Shown: positions 37,130-48,459 of the stretch, in pieces
Position numbering within the stretch: position 1 is the first letter of the stretch
How the letters are laid out: the number at the start of each line of letters is the position of its first letter
From: Phoebastria nigripes
Lineage: Eukaryota; Chordata; Aves; Procellariiformes; Diomedeidae
DNA: 64,000 nucleotides
Assembly: GCA_035582835.1 (NCBI GenBank)
Contig: JAYKAV010002917.1
Location: 505,341 to 569,340 of the forward strand
Direction of reading: 5' to 3'
Program-made: the position numbers and the translations under genes
Notes under the pieces: generated by a model
Seen by the model: only the letters and a program-made list of their open reading frames with translations
Database searches by the model: none
What the model was told of the DNA's origin: nothing

Positions 37130-38395
37130 GGAGCTATTAACATGTGCTTCAAAAAGATATAAAAGTATAGTGCAATAATTAATTGACAGCAATCTGGATG
37201 AAAAAAACAACGTCATTATAATACTATGTCTGTGGTTCCAATTTCCTAATAGTTTGGTACAGTAGGGGTAATATTTTTTTTTTCTCCAGAGACTTTTCTC
37301 CACTATCAATTTCTTGACACTAATATTAATGCACAATTAGAGCTTTTATTATTCTAGATTATATTCTTTCATTATGATGATTTTTACTGTGCTTATGAGA
37401 TTCAGACAGAAGCCTGTTCAGTCACATTCCCTAAAGCTCCAAGATAAGTATGAACTCTGTTTCCACAAACTATATTACAGTTTGACAGAGAACTATATGT
37501 TATTTTTTAATAGTGATACCTATAATGGACTGAGTGAATATAGGCCTTGTGTAATAATTAATTTTGTTACACTGAATTATCCAGTTCCTGTTTTCCTTTA
37601 GATAGAATTAGACATCAAACCACCAGTAGAAAGTTAAAATTCTTGTTAAGATAACAATTATGAGAAGATCCACTTAGCAACATTTTTTCACACTGTGATT
37701 GCTCAAAATGGATGCATCGTATTTCTAGAGTTATTTATTCTATAGATTTGCATGTTTTCATAATATTGTCAAAGTTTCTTATCTTAATGTAATATGTAAG
37801 TATAATGACAGGTCAGTAGAATGTTGGAAGAGGCAACACGTGAATGACACAGTTTTAAGTCACGACAAGAGAGATATTACTTTCCTGGGAAAAACAAAGT
37901 TTTCAACAATTGATTTTACTAGTGTTATGAATTGAAAGTGGATATTTTTATGTGTCAATAAGGAAAAGATCAACAAAAGAGATCTAAGCAGATATGAAAT
38001 GAGGATAATGCTAGAAGAGAAGTTAACAGGAAAGTAAAAAGATTAAAACAGATCTCTGATATCACTGTGTGCTAGTGGAAAAAGACATTCAAGCCAGATT
38101 TCATTATTAATGGCGTAGCAAAGTCAATCATAAGAATAATAGCAGATGGAGGGGTGTACATAATGTTGATACAGCATTTCAGGAAAATATGTTTGCTTCA
38201 AAACAATGTGATAAATTATTTTGTAAATAGCAGCTCACATAGTTTAGAACAGTATTTTTAAAACATTTTCTGTTTTATGAGTCATTCAACATTTTTTTGC
38301 ATAATCAAGGGAGCAGTTTCTATCAGGAGGATTTGGGAATTCTGTATAAAGATGAGGAATGTTTTCCAAGTGTTTTCAAACACACAGGCACACAA
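37130..38395. other. AT-rich spacer, nothing recognised
   Basis: About 1.3 kb between an LTR and a CR1 tail. No gene or repeat recognised. Confidence 0.5.
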
Positions 38396-38904
38396 TAGAA
38401 TCATAGAATGAATGGTTTGGGTTGGAAGGGACCTTCAGGGATAATCTAGTCCAACCCCCCTGCCATGGGCAGGGACATCTTCCACTAGATCAGATTGATC
38501 AAAGCCCTCTCCAGCCTGTCCTTGAACACTTCCAGGGATGGGGCATCCACAACTTCTCTGGGAAACCTGTTCCAGTGTCCCACCATCCTCATCACAAAAA
38601 ATTTCTTCCTTATGTCCAATCTAAACCTCCGCTCTTTCAATGTATAATCGTTGCCCCTTGTCCTATCACTACAGACCTTGGTAAAAAATCTTTCTCCACC
38701 TTTCTTACAACCCCCCTTTATATATTGAAAGGCCAAAATAAGGTCCCCCTTAAGGCTTTTCTTCTCCAGGCTGAACAACCCCAACTCTCTCAGCCTTTCT
38801 TCATAGGAGAGGCGTTCCATCCCCCTGATCATTTTCATGGCTCTCCTCTGGACCCTCTCTAAAAGGTCCATGTCTTTCTTGTGCTGGGGACCCCAGTACA
38901 AGAG
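38396..38904 (-). mobile_element. CR1 LINE 3' fragment
   Basis: The plus strand opens AATAGAATCATAGAATGAATGG then GGTTGGAAGGGACCTTCAG, the reverse complement of a CR1 tail, and stays CR1-like to about 38.9 kb. It is most like the first CR1 copy (7.9-9.2 kb): both share GHWNRFPREVVDAPSLEVFK. Severely 5'-truncated. Confidence 0.93.
38485..38901 (-). pseudogene. CR1 ORF2 C-terminal remnant
   Basis: An uninterrupted 138-codon frame beginning YWGPQHKKDMDLLERVQRRA, then [20 protein letters not shown] and DRTRGNDYTLKERRFRLDIR, ending VFKDRLERALINLI. This is the last quarter of CR1 ORF2 with its natural stop; only 5' truncation disables it, so this copy is less decayed than its neighbours. Confidence 0.9.
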
Positions 38905-39442
38905 AAAAGTCTTCTTTTAATAAACAATACTTCTTGGAATATGTTGTATATAACTAGCCCTGAAAGCTCTTCTTACTGCTCTCATCAGAAACAAAAATGG
39001 TGATTTTTACATTATTCATGAAGTTTCTTTCTCCTTGAGGAGACCCACAAATACGTAAAGGATGAAAAATGGCTTTCTGAGAGGCATTCATTTAATTCCT
39101 CTTGATTTATATTAATGTTTTAAGTAAGCATTTTACATATTATGTTTAGTGTAAAGGGCTGATTACACAGATATTCTTTCTCTAATTTGTCTAGCAAGAT
39201 CAGTATACTTGATGACAGTGGTTTTACTGAGGCTTATTTCACAAAAGACATCCAGCATCATGTAAATGACCAAATCCTGACATGACAGCTTTGTCAGCCT
39301 TGTGCTTAGTTAACTCTTTCCATTTCACTTTATTATTTCAATTAAGGTTGGCAAGTCTTTGTTTTCTGCTTTAGAAAAAAACAAACAAAACCCCCCAAAA
39401 AACCAAAGAAGCAAAAAAATCAAAGAACTACACTTGCCTTAC

Positions 39443-39518
39443 TTGTAAATCCACAGATGAAGCAGGTTTCTTTGAGTTATACAGAGCACCCCACTTTTCA
39501 TTTGCCCTCCTGTCACAT
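39443..39518 (-). CDS. Candidate coding exon (chain exon 6)
   Basis: On the minus strand a CACATTTACTAG acceptor leads into 76 bases open in one frame, ending CAA with GTAAGG donor sequence. The peptide reads CDRRANEKWGALYNSKK then PASSVDLQ. It starts with one base of a split codon that completes the AG left by the exon at 39819-39919, giving Arg, so the two exons join in phase across an intron of 300 bases. I do not recognise the protein. What follows is unclear: two possible downstream segments both stop within 25 codons. Confidence 0.4.
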
Positions 39519-39818
39519 CTAGTAAATGTGAAAACTTGAATTCTTGTTTTAATGATCCCAAGTCATATAGAGAAAAATTTGTTTTCAATTCCACTTCTCT
39601 ATTTCCTTTCTGTAGGTGTTTGGGTTTTTTAACTTACAACTTAGAAACTATCACAAACAAATTAAAAAAATAAATAAATTTTGAAAGAGATTACAAAGAG
39701 CCCCTCCCCTTGCAGATGTCAGGTGTTTTAATACATAATATTAATAACAATGCCTACTAAATACAGAGGTTTCTGTTTTCTTAAAGCGATTTGCTTTAAT
39801 GTTGAAAATTTCACTTAC

Positions 39819-39919
39819 CTTTCAACTTTGCCAGATCTAGCAGTTATCTGAAGGGCTTGACAGTAAGTGTCAAGGTCACACAATGAAATCCAAGCTACAG
39901 CTGCTTCACTAAAAAGAGT
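39819..39919 (-). CDS. Candidate coding exon (chain exon 5)
   Basis: The best-looking exon signal in the window. On the minus strand a strong acceptor (TTCTTTTTTCTCTGCAG) is followed by 101 open bases and a strong donor (GAAAG then GTAAGTG). The peptide begins TLFSEAAVAWISLCD and ends QALQITARSGKVE, with balanced, globular-like composition unlike the Lys/Asn/Phe-rich chance frames nearby. Phase is 0 at the start and 2 at the end, fitting its neighbours at 41980-42014 and 39443-39518. The family is not recognised; chance is still possible. Confidence 0.45.
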
Positions 39920-40065
39920 CTGCAGAGAAAAAAGAAATCCATGTAAATCTTGCAGAATACTTTTTTTCTCTCTCTCTCTTTTTACCCAGTGGTTCACTTT
40001 ACAAAATCATTTTATTGTGTACAAAATAGCTAAACTTGGTCAAGTTAACATTCTCTTTCCTGGTG

Positions 40066-40284
40066 CTAACACAGGTTGATCCACACACTGTGAATGAGTA
40101 ATTCATGAGGAGAAAAACTTTTCAGAGAGTAAATGGATATTCTGGGGGCAGAACGACAGAATTTGCATTCCTTACATGTGGTTACTGCTCTGGGAGAATT
40201 CATAAACATACTGCTCATTGTTTCAGTGGAGCAGTGACATTTCCATATGCATACAAAGATTAAAGCTGTAAAAGCGCAAGACAA
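40066..40284 (-). other. Unassigned 72-codon open frame
   Basis: A minus-strand frame with an acceptor-like TTGCGCTTTTACAG near its start, a C-x-x-C-x-x-C cluster (CKECKFC) and AATAAA about 55 bases after its stop. It does not fit the phase of the neighbouring candidate exons, and frames of this length are common by chance here. Kept only as an alternative terminal exon. Confidence 0.15.
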
Positions 40285-40424
40285 AATTTGAATGATCCTT
40301 TTTTCAAACTAGAACAGAGCAGAACCATGGCTGTATATTATTTTTTGTTTCTCATTTATGTGATGAAGTGTTTTAGTGGTCTAGCTGACAAACGCTGACA
40401 TGCAGTCCATTTAGAATGATAAGA

Positions 40425-40495
40425 GAATGATAGAATTATAATTCTGAATTATGAATGGTTTGGGTTGGAAGGAACCTTTAAAGATCATCTAGTTC
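40425..40495 (-). mobile_element. Short CR1 tail fragment
   Basis: AATGGTTTGGGTTGGAAGGA and CCTTTAAAGATCATCTAGTTC are the reverse complement of the last 70 bases of a CR1 element. Confidence 0.85.
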
Positions 40496-40993
40496 TTTCT
40501 TGGTAAATTGCTCTTTTTAGTTTGTTTCTAAAAATAGAAATGAAATTTGAGGTGTTGTTTGGGTTGGTTGGAAAAATACTTCTGCTCTATAGCAGAAAAG
40601 GACTCAGATATTTAAGAATCACAGAAATTTATGCACTAAGCTGCTCTTAATTGCTCCTCATCTATTAGTAGTTGCCTTTCCACTAAAACATGGTGCCTGA
40701 AGTTAAATATGTCATGCGAGCATACCATACATATTGTCATACAGAACCCATGAAGCACCACCGTCTTCCCTTTAATAGCTGTTTTCTAAACTGCAGAGTT
40801 TGAAAACTATCTTGATTGAAAAATGAGGGCATAATGCATAAAGATTCAACTGTCAATGAGATGACAGGCCATTCAGGCAGAAATGTATTTATTTTCTATC
40901 ATCAGCTCAAATCAAACAAAAATGTTTAGCTGAAATATTACAGCTCAGACTGCTACCCCCAGTGATAGGATACATCTAATTTTAATTTTCCTT

Positions 40994-41350
40994 TTGGGAA
41001 CTCTTTATGCTGACAAACTTAAATTTTTAATAGATAGAAAAATGTACTTCCAAATGTATATAAAAACTATTTTTTTAAATAGAATTTTTAGAGGAAATAT
41101 CCCTTTACATTGGACTGGCTTAGAAATATTTTTTATGAGCCAAAAGTTTACCAGCCAAACAATAAAACAAAATCCAGAGGGGAACAATATAACAAAATTT
41201 ACTGAATTTTCTAGTACTGCAGTTTATCTATCCTATTCTCTGCAAGAGAGTGCTCTATATTGTCATTTAAACTCTAGATTAAGATTTTTGTTGTGCATAA
41301 CAAGAGACACCATTAGAAAAAATGGCTCAAAGCTTGTAAAAGACAATTAA
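40994..41350 (+). other. Unassigned 118-codon open frame
   Basis: A long ATG-to-stop frame for such AT-rich DNA, beginning MGTLYADKLKFLIDR and ending TIRKNGSKLVKDN. It is rich in Phe, Ile, Lys and Tyr, has no motif I recognise, and shows no promoter or splice context. It lies inside the large intron implied by the minus-strand exon chain. Probably chance. Confidence 0.12.
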
Positions 41351-41979
41351 GATATAATGTGTAAATCTAGAGTGCTTGAGGTACTTTGAATTTGGATTTC
41401 TCACAGCTTCTCACAGGAGACAAGAGGAAGAAAGTTGGGGGAGAACTTGAACTCCTCCAAGTTCTTATCCCCTGTTGAGGCTAACAATTTATACACCGCA
41501 CACAACAGACAGAAGCATTCACAGAAATCTCACTATACATTTAATAAAGCAACCTAAACAGTATAGTAAATTTCAGTAGTTCTGTTATGTCTTGCTCAGG
41601 CTGCATATTTGATATTCTGTCTCATAGAAGAGATATAGCGAACACTCCTGAATACCATGATAAATTAGCAAGAACCATTATTGTCTAGGTATGCCTGTGC
41701 TAAGCCCTTTCTTATACTCTTCTTCAGACTGTGGGGAATATAAAATTACTTACCTAATTTAGGAACAAATTCCCACAAAAAAGGGCAAAATAACTGATTC
41801 TGAAGATATGTATCAAAGGCAAACATTTATTACTTCAACACAGTAACAGAATGTGTGCATAATTCAGCTGTTTCTTTCCTGTTTAAACATGCATAAAATC
41901 CTTAAGACACTGTCTCTGCCATAGAGCTTGCTGAACTTGGGTAGATGCCTTTAAGAGACAAAGAACTTCAGACTCTTAC

Positions 41980-42014
41980 TTCTTCTGTGACAAGAGTTAT
42001 ATAAGGTGTTCCTC
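41980..42014 (-). CDS. Candidate coding micro-exon (chain exon 4)
   Basis: A 35-base open segment on minus between CTAAACAGCTCAG and GTAAGAG, encoding GTPYITLVTEE. Its first two bases complete the G left by the exon at 42102-42203 (Gly), and it ends at phase 0, matching the exon at 39819-39919. The intron to the previous exon would be only 87 bases. The acceptor is weak; the placement rests mainly on phase. Confidence 0.3.
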
Positions 42015-42101
42015 CTGAGCTGTTTAGTTAACATTTTTTTGAACAGCACCTTACTATTAACATCTGACAGAGCAGGTCAGTTTTGTCCAGCAGTCACTCA
42101 C

Positions 42102-42203
42102 CAGTTGGGTGCTGAACATCACTTCTCATGTAGAAAATAGTCTTGGAACTAATAGACGTAGGCTCGTGTGACAGTATCAGACAATATAAATCTCTAAAGG
42201 TTT
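42102..42203 (-). CDS. Candidate coding exon (chain exon 3)
   Basis: Minus-strand segment of 102 bases with a strong donor (CAACTG then GTGAGTG). The frame reads TFRDLYCLILSHEPT then SISSKTIFYMRSDVQHPT and is open for about 54 codons, with two CpGs in otherwise CpG-poor DNA. Three acceptor positions are possible (AG before 42203, 42193 or 42146); the first fits the phase of the preceding exon (Glu). No family recognised. Confidence 0.33.
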
Positions 42204-42853
42204 CTTGCCAAAGTATACAGCACAGATGAAGATCACCAGGTAATATGATAAACACAATGTTGTATTAGCAAACCAATTGTGGGGTTTTTTTTTAGTTAAA
42301 GTACAGGAAAAATGGAACTGGTCAAAGTGAAAAAAAAGTCAAAACAAAAGAGTTTGGGAGTCTCTCTCAAAAGAGCCTATACATGTACCAGTACTAATTC
42401 AAGTTTATCCATAAAAAAAAGATTTCCCCTCTTAAATAATAGGTTTTATTTAAGTTTAAGATTTATGACTGAAATAAAACTATGATTCTTCTCTGGCTGA
42501 AGTTGCATTAAAATCAGAACTCGTTCTTAAAAATATCTCTCTCTCTGTATGTATGTCTGTATAAAAAAATAAATAATAGGCCAACTTAGATAAACTGTCT
42601 ACGTGTCACTTTAATTTCCCAAACTTTGGGGAAAATAAACAGCTCCATATACTTCAGAGTATGAATCTCCCACTGAAAGAATTTAAAATTTTTTTTTTTT
42701 TTTGAGACACTTAGGAAAAAATATGGATTAGGAATTCACATTATACACAATATTTATTATATTTACAAAAAAAAAAAAGGCACAGTAATATCTTGAAACA
42801 ACTCAAAAATTGTAACTGATAGACAAACTAAAAAACACTGCAAACATCCTTAC

Positions 42854-42927
42854 CACTTTCTTTGTAGTTGGATATGGTGAGGGAAAGATTAATACATATA
42901 AAGTCAGAGATTATGTTGAAGAAAAGT
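42854..42927 (-). CDS. Candidate coding exon (chain exon 2)
   Basis: Minus-strand 74-base segment with a good donor (AAAGTG then GTAAGG), reading LFFNIISDFICINLSLTI then SNYKES. The acceptor choice (GTTTTCAAAG) is weak and was selected for phase; an alternative eight bases upstream also stays open. It would follow 43170-43224 with a shared Arg codon. Confidence 0.27.
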
Positions 42928-43169
42928 CTTTGAAAACCTTAGACCAACTCTATCTACTGGCTGTAATTATTTTTAGGAGTCTCAGGAAAGAAAATATTAG
43001 TTGGAATGAAAAAAAATCATATGTGTGAAGTACAGCCTCTGATCGACTGACATTATCAAAAAGTTTTCTTTCTACAAAAGAATTGGTGGGACAAAGTAGA
43101 GTTTATGGAAATAGGATTATTCTGACTATAGAGACACATGTAAGTTTAGGGAAATACATGATGTAACAC

Positions 43170-43224
43170 CTACTAGTCTGTGTACTCTTGCAAGAGATGT
43201 GTAATACCAGCAACTTAACCAGCA
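43170..43224 (-). CDS. Candidate coding exon (chain exon 1)
   Basis: Minus-strand 55-base segment after a good acceptor (ATCCTCTCTGCAG), reading LVKLLVLHISCKSTQTS, helix-like. The donor (TAGTAG then GTGTTA) is only fair. A further possible upstream segment at 43697-43743 follows a long pyrimidine tract ending TTATCCAG and is also in phase, but its donor is poor. Frame choice is uncertain because a second frame is open too. Confidence 0.25.
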
Positions 43225-45894
43225 CTGCAGAGAGGATAATGCTAATATTTATGTTCTTTGTTTAGTAACATCTGTCTTTCAATCATATATTAAAAAAATT
43301 CTAGTTATCCAATACTGAATGATCATCTAAGAATAGGATATTTCATACTCAAATTGTATTTGGAACTGAACAAGAAAGTCAAAGAAGAAAATAGGGATTG
43401 TTCATAGTAATGTGTGCACGTTACAAGAGATTTTTTTGTTGCTGTCACTGAACTGATGCTCATCTGGATACCATTATACATGATTGCCAGCCACCTGGTT
43501 CAGAAATATACAGACATATGGCACAATTATTAATACTGACCCAAAGATATTCCAGTAAACATATTCCGAGTTTGAAAAAACATTTGATAAATATTCATTT
43601 AATGAATGTAAACAAGTGTGTTCTATTATAAATTCTATTCTATAAACACACATGCTTCAGTGCCAAAAAAAACCATCCTGAATGCCAGGAGTTCACTATA
43701 GTTTTGGGAGTTAAGCATATTATATCTATGACTTTCAAGGATACTGGATAAAATTAAATGGAAAGGAGAGCAGTAAAATAGAAATATAACATCATGTTGA
43801 TCAGCACTCAAATATAAAATGTGGCTAAGCTCTGAATTAGCATAGCCATTTTGCAAATACGGATATAACTCTTAACATGGTCTTAAACAACAAGCCAAAA
43901 TTAATGAATGTATTAGAAACAAAATGGTAGAGATCGCAACCACACTGATGAGAAAAGAAAAAGCCCAGATCTAAATGGCAGTTAAAAAAAAAAAAGGCAT
44001 TACATATTTTTAAAGGAATTAACTGAAAAAGATTTGAATAAAAAAATCCCAACATATCCTTACACCATCAAACGCTTATTTCCTATATAACAGCACCCTC
44101 CTTCTACACTCCTAACATGTAGTGCCCCTATTACACAAACTGGCTCTTGCAGCTGCATATCAAGTATGTTAACACTCAGCTGTCTCTTATACTTATTCCA
44201 CTCACAAATCTTATTCCACATTTTTCATTCAATGCATGAGTCAGTCTTTTACAGATGAGAGTTCCCCCAAACAAACAATTCTATTGGAAATGCTTGTAAC
44301 CTCTGAAAAGTCAGACTTAATCTTTTAAGACTACCCACGAACATTATGAGATACGTCTCCAACTAAGGTAATCAAAATCACCCAAGATGAGCTCTCACGG
44401 TTAGTAGAGTGTCTGTAGCACCCACAGAAAGGACAATATTTATGATATGTATGTTTTCAGGACAACTAATTGTACTTTAAATGACATTTCTTGTGTCAAT
44501 TACAAGTCTCCAAAGAATTCACTATAAAAATAAAAGCAACGTTCGAAATCAAAATACTACAAAAATTTCAGGTGTTGTTTTCTTGTGGAAAGCTTTATAA
44601 CTAATTTTGAATCATTATTAATATCATGCTGCAATCAAACCTATTTGCTGTTCAAAAAAATTGTTATAATTAAAACTCCTCATAGTCCCCTGATCTCACA
44701 ACTTTCTTGTACCTTAGAATACAATTAGAAACCTTAAAAGACTGAGCTCTATGTTTTAAAGTGAACGAATTATGCTTTAGTGGAGTATATATAATTATCT
44801 AGATACACAAGTCCAATTGGTTTACAGCATATCTAATGTTCTGCTTTTAAACAATATTTATATTACACTTCTACTTGGTTTTGATTTCTGTACTTGAAGA
44901 AGTAAAATTTGCTTTGATTCCTTCAGACCTATAGACAAGAAAATTATAAAAGAAAAAAACCCCACTTTTTTACATATTTCCTCACACTGGTTCTGAAAAC
45001 AAACTATACTGTTACTGACAAATTCTAAAGTGTATTCCTGTTCTAAGAGTTAGGGAAAAAAAAAATACTTCTGATGTGAAACACACCTGACAATTAGTTT
45101 AAACAAGTAGTTCTCCTTCTTGTTGACCTACCAACAACGTTAGTTGACAGGAGACATGGAAGGCTTTAATGTGGGAGGTGGACTCTCATTCTCTAATGAG
45201 TCACAGAAACTGAAAAATGCTGTTAAAAAGGTTACTGTCAATTAACTTCTTCAGGACAACAAAGCTGAAGAAGAATGAAACTGCAACTAGGTGAAGAGCT
45301 GTCTCCAGGGGCCATATCATGCAAAAGAAATGTTTCTAACCCTCCAGTTGCTAACCTTCGTGTTAAATGTCCTAAAGTGAAGATTATAAGGTGAGAGCTA
45401 TGGACAAACAAACCTAGAAGCTACTGAAATAGATTATTATATGTACATGCTATATGTAATTGTAGTAAGTTATTAGCTACCAGCAGTTCCTCCTACTGGA
45501 AAGAACAACTCAGATTTTAAAGATACAATTTTCAGCTGTGCTTTAATAATGTAGTCAAACTAGTCTAAGAAAATTATAGGGAAAACTATGCATTGAGGGG
45601 GAAAAAGAATTGTAAATGGGATCGGTCTAGCCAGTGCAGATAAAACACCAGTAAAGATTATGATCCACCTGTAGATTTTAAGATATTTCTTTTTAATTAA
45701 TTTATTTCAGTCCAAATTAAATGAAGCATTATTTTCCTCTCAAACTTCCCATGGTAAAAGTATCCTAGTATTTTCCAGTTGCTCTTTCTTCTAGATTTTC
45801 CAAAACCAACAGGTCTTCCAGGTTTAAGTTATAGCTCTGCAGCAGGAAGCACTGGAAGGATTATCATTCTTCCTGCTGTATAGATTGGTGCCAG
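43225..45894. other. AT-rich sequence, no recognised repeat
   Basis: This stretch could be intron or flank of the candidate minus-strand gene. Splice-like open segments at 43697-43743 and around 44065-44210 (minus) were seen but are too weak to list as exons. Confidence 0.4.
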
Positions 45895-46242
45895 ACCAAG
45901 TTGCAAAAGAAGGCATACCAAGCAGTAAGGTATGAACACGTGATGGGAGGGTGTAAAGAAGAAAGAGGTAGACTCTCCTTGGTGGCACCCAGTGGCAGGA
46001 CAAGAAGCATTAAACACAAATTGAAATACAGGAAATTCCATTTAACTGTGAAGGTGGTCAAACACTGGACCAGGTTGCCCGGAGAGGTTGTGGTGTCTCC
46101 ATCCTTGGAGATATTTGAAATCTGACATTTGAAGCCCTGAATGACCTGCTGTAGCTGACCCTGATATGAGCAGCGGGGTTGGACTAGATGATGTCCAGAC
46201 ATCCCTGCCAACCTCAGCCATTCTGTGATTCCATGAAACAGA
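45895..46242 (+). mobile_element. CR1 LINE 3' fragment
   Basis: Frame YEHVMGGCKEERGRLSLVAP, then HWTRLPGEVVVSPSLEIFE, then GGGGTTGGACTAGATGATGT and CAGCCATTCTGTGATTCCATG, a CR1 ORF2 C-terminus and tail. It is more diverged than the copies at 7.9 and 38.4 kb and similar to the 26-27 kb subfamily (PSLEIF). Confidence 0.9.
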
Positions 46243-48304
46243 TGTGGAAGCTCTATAACATGGTCAAGTCACTCAAATTGTGGACCTTGAATCCCATGGT
46301 GTTATGCTCCCAGGGGAGCAGTCACAGCATGACAGGTTCAGGAATCCCTTGCCTACAGCCAGGGTCCTCAATGTTTCCATGACTACTGGATCCAGGCTAT
46401 AGCTTTCCCACAGGCTTTCTTCCAAGCAAGACCTCAGAAACACTGAAACTTGGCAGCAAGGCATCAGGTGGTCCAGGAAGAGGCCTGTCAAAATACTATC
46501 CTGAATTCAACTACGCCACAAAACATTTTGAGTGAAACCTTTCAAAGATGAAACCTAGCCAAATCAAACCTCATCCTAAACTGCTGCAGCTTAATTACCT
46601 TATTTTATTTTAAACTTCAGCTATTGAGGTTGATGTGTAGTTTGGCAGATAGCAACAGACCAGAAATAAAGGTAGACCATACTTTTTGTAAAACTAACCA
46701 AATTGTCAAAATCTTAAAACAAACAAACAAAGCTCTTCCTCCAACCCCCTGCACTACCCAGTAAAGAGTACTTTGGTGACGTGTATCCTATGATATATAT
46801 CAGTGAAGTAATTTATTTGGTTTATGCTGTCACGCTTGCCTTCAAGAGCCAAAACAAATGTCCAACATAAGGGTTTCTCAACCATATAAACAGGCAAACC
46901 TCTGTTAAGGAGAAAAGAGTGTCATAACCCTTTATATTTACTACAAAAAATAGAAATGTTTCACATAAGTTTATGCGAATGTCTGTGCTCATATATAACT
47001 AATATTATGTGTTTGTGTAAGAAATACATCATCTTAGAGGAGATAGTTTTCAAACTAGATAACTGAAAATATCAAGGTCCCGCAATCCTAAATTATGCTT
47101 GTTTTGTGGTCAAACTGCTTGTAACTGACTAGCAATGCAGAGTTCTATATTTTACTTTTGACTCTTCCGTTTTTAATCTGTCCTGATACTCTACTTCTTA
47201 TTAGCATAACTGCTTAACTTTACTTATTTCAGCAAAAGATAACTTAGTCTAATAAGCCCATTACAAGCTCATTAATGTCAGGCCTCTAAGGAAAGATCCG
47301 TATCAGTTGTCTTTCATCATTCCCCTCTCAGACAGTTTCTTTCTTTTTTCTGCTCCCTCAAAACTTTTCTGGAAAGATGAGAGGCAGCATGAGCACTTTA
47401 CTCATTTGCCACCTGTTCAGTGACCCCTATCATCTTTCTTTTTGTACACTTGTCTTCCCAACTCTGTTATGGGTCTTTACCTTCTACCCTTCACTTATCT
47501 TGGAGATATCTTTCTTGTGTTTCATGAAAACTCCTCAGACAAAATATTTAACTTTCTATTTCTAATTGACCCATAACTTCCTCATTGTGAAAGCTATGTC
47601 ACTTGTAACGCTTCAATTTTCATTATATTTTGAGCATCAGTCTCCTCCTAAATGCAGTTCTCCTCTCTGACCCTGAGAGGATACTTTCAGATTGCATACA
47701 AACAGAAAAAGTGGCAAAAGTCCTTCTCTGAATTCTCTGAATTCTTTACAAATTATTTACAGCTCTTCCTACCACACTGTAGCCCAACAAATCTTGCAGA
47801 TAGATATTTCTGCATCAAAACACCATTCTGTCTGGTTTTCATGTAGGTTATCTCAAGTGTATGAAAATTTTAATGATGTGGTTCACAAAAATAAGAGGGT
47901 TACTTCAAGGTCTCTGAAATCCCCAAAAGAAAGATGCTGTAGTTATAATACGTTTGCATGCCTAAACATGTGCACCCCAAGAATAAGTGGACTTCCTCCG
48001 TTTTGTGGTTAAGATAAAAGGGTTTAGAGAAGCACAGTGATGCTTTATCTCACTCTATACTGAACTTATTGTAGGTCGAGACGACTGAGTACCTTTGTCA
48101 ATTCACTACATTTCATGGACACTTAATCCATTCTGAGCACTATGTAGAGCTACATTATTTATTTGCTTGTGACCTCTTTATATCATATTACCTTTATATG
48201 CAAAGGGGTGGTCCTATAATTCAGCTTGAAGTTCAGTGTTATTTTTATTTCAATGTATTTCTACATCTTAAGCTCCCTAAATGATACACAATGTAAGGTC
48301 TTTC
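46243..48304. other. Unassigned sequence with a GC-richer start
   Basis: The first 270 bases (to about 46510) are GC-richer than the surroundings but match no repeat or gene I recognise. The rest is AT-rich with nothing supported. A minus-strand AATAAA at 48244-48249 lies 56 bases past the open segment at 48305-48459. Confidence 0.4.
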
Positions 48305-48459
48305 CTAATGGGTCCCAGAGAGCAAGGCTGATAAAAGGTATTCATTTATCAAAAGCTCTACTTCAGTCATCAGCGTGTTCATCGGAAATGACAATACTTT
48401 TTTAGTACAGGCTCTCAGGAACTCAAGACGCTCATTAGAGATGCACTGCTGAATGACAA
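48305..48459 (-). CDS. Candidate terminal coding exon
   Basis: On minus a pyrimidine-rich acceptor (TTTTTCTTTCTTTATACAG) leads into 155 bases open to TAG, reading VIQQCISNERLEFLRACTK and, near the end, MTEVELLINEYLLSALLSG. The C-terminal part is leucine-rich and helix-like. Three CpGs in 150 bases is unusual for this region. An AATAAA lies 56 bases after the stop. If terminal, it ends a gene distinct from the chain at 39-43 kb; if internal, a weak donor (CTGAA then GTAGAG) would be needed. No family recognised. Confidence 0.28.

Noticed and set aside
44041..44210. Minus-strand 56-codon frame ending near GTAAGG, in phase with a possible segment at 43743
   Set aside because: Acceptor context is poor and the frame choice was driven by phase. 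Extending the chain this far is not supported.
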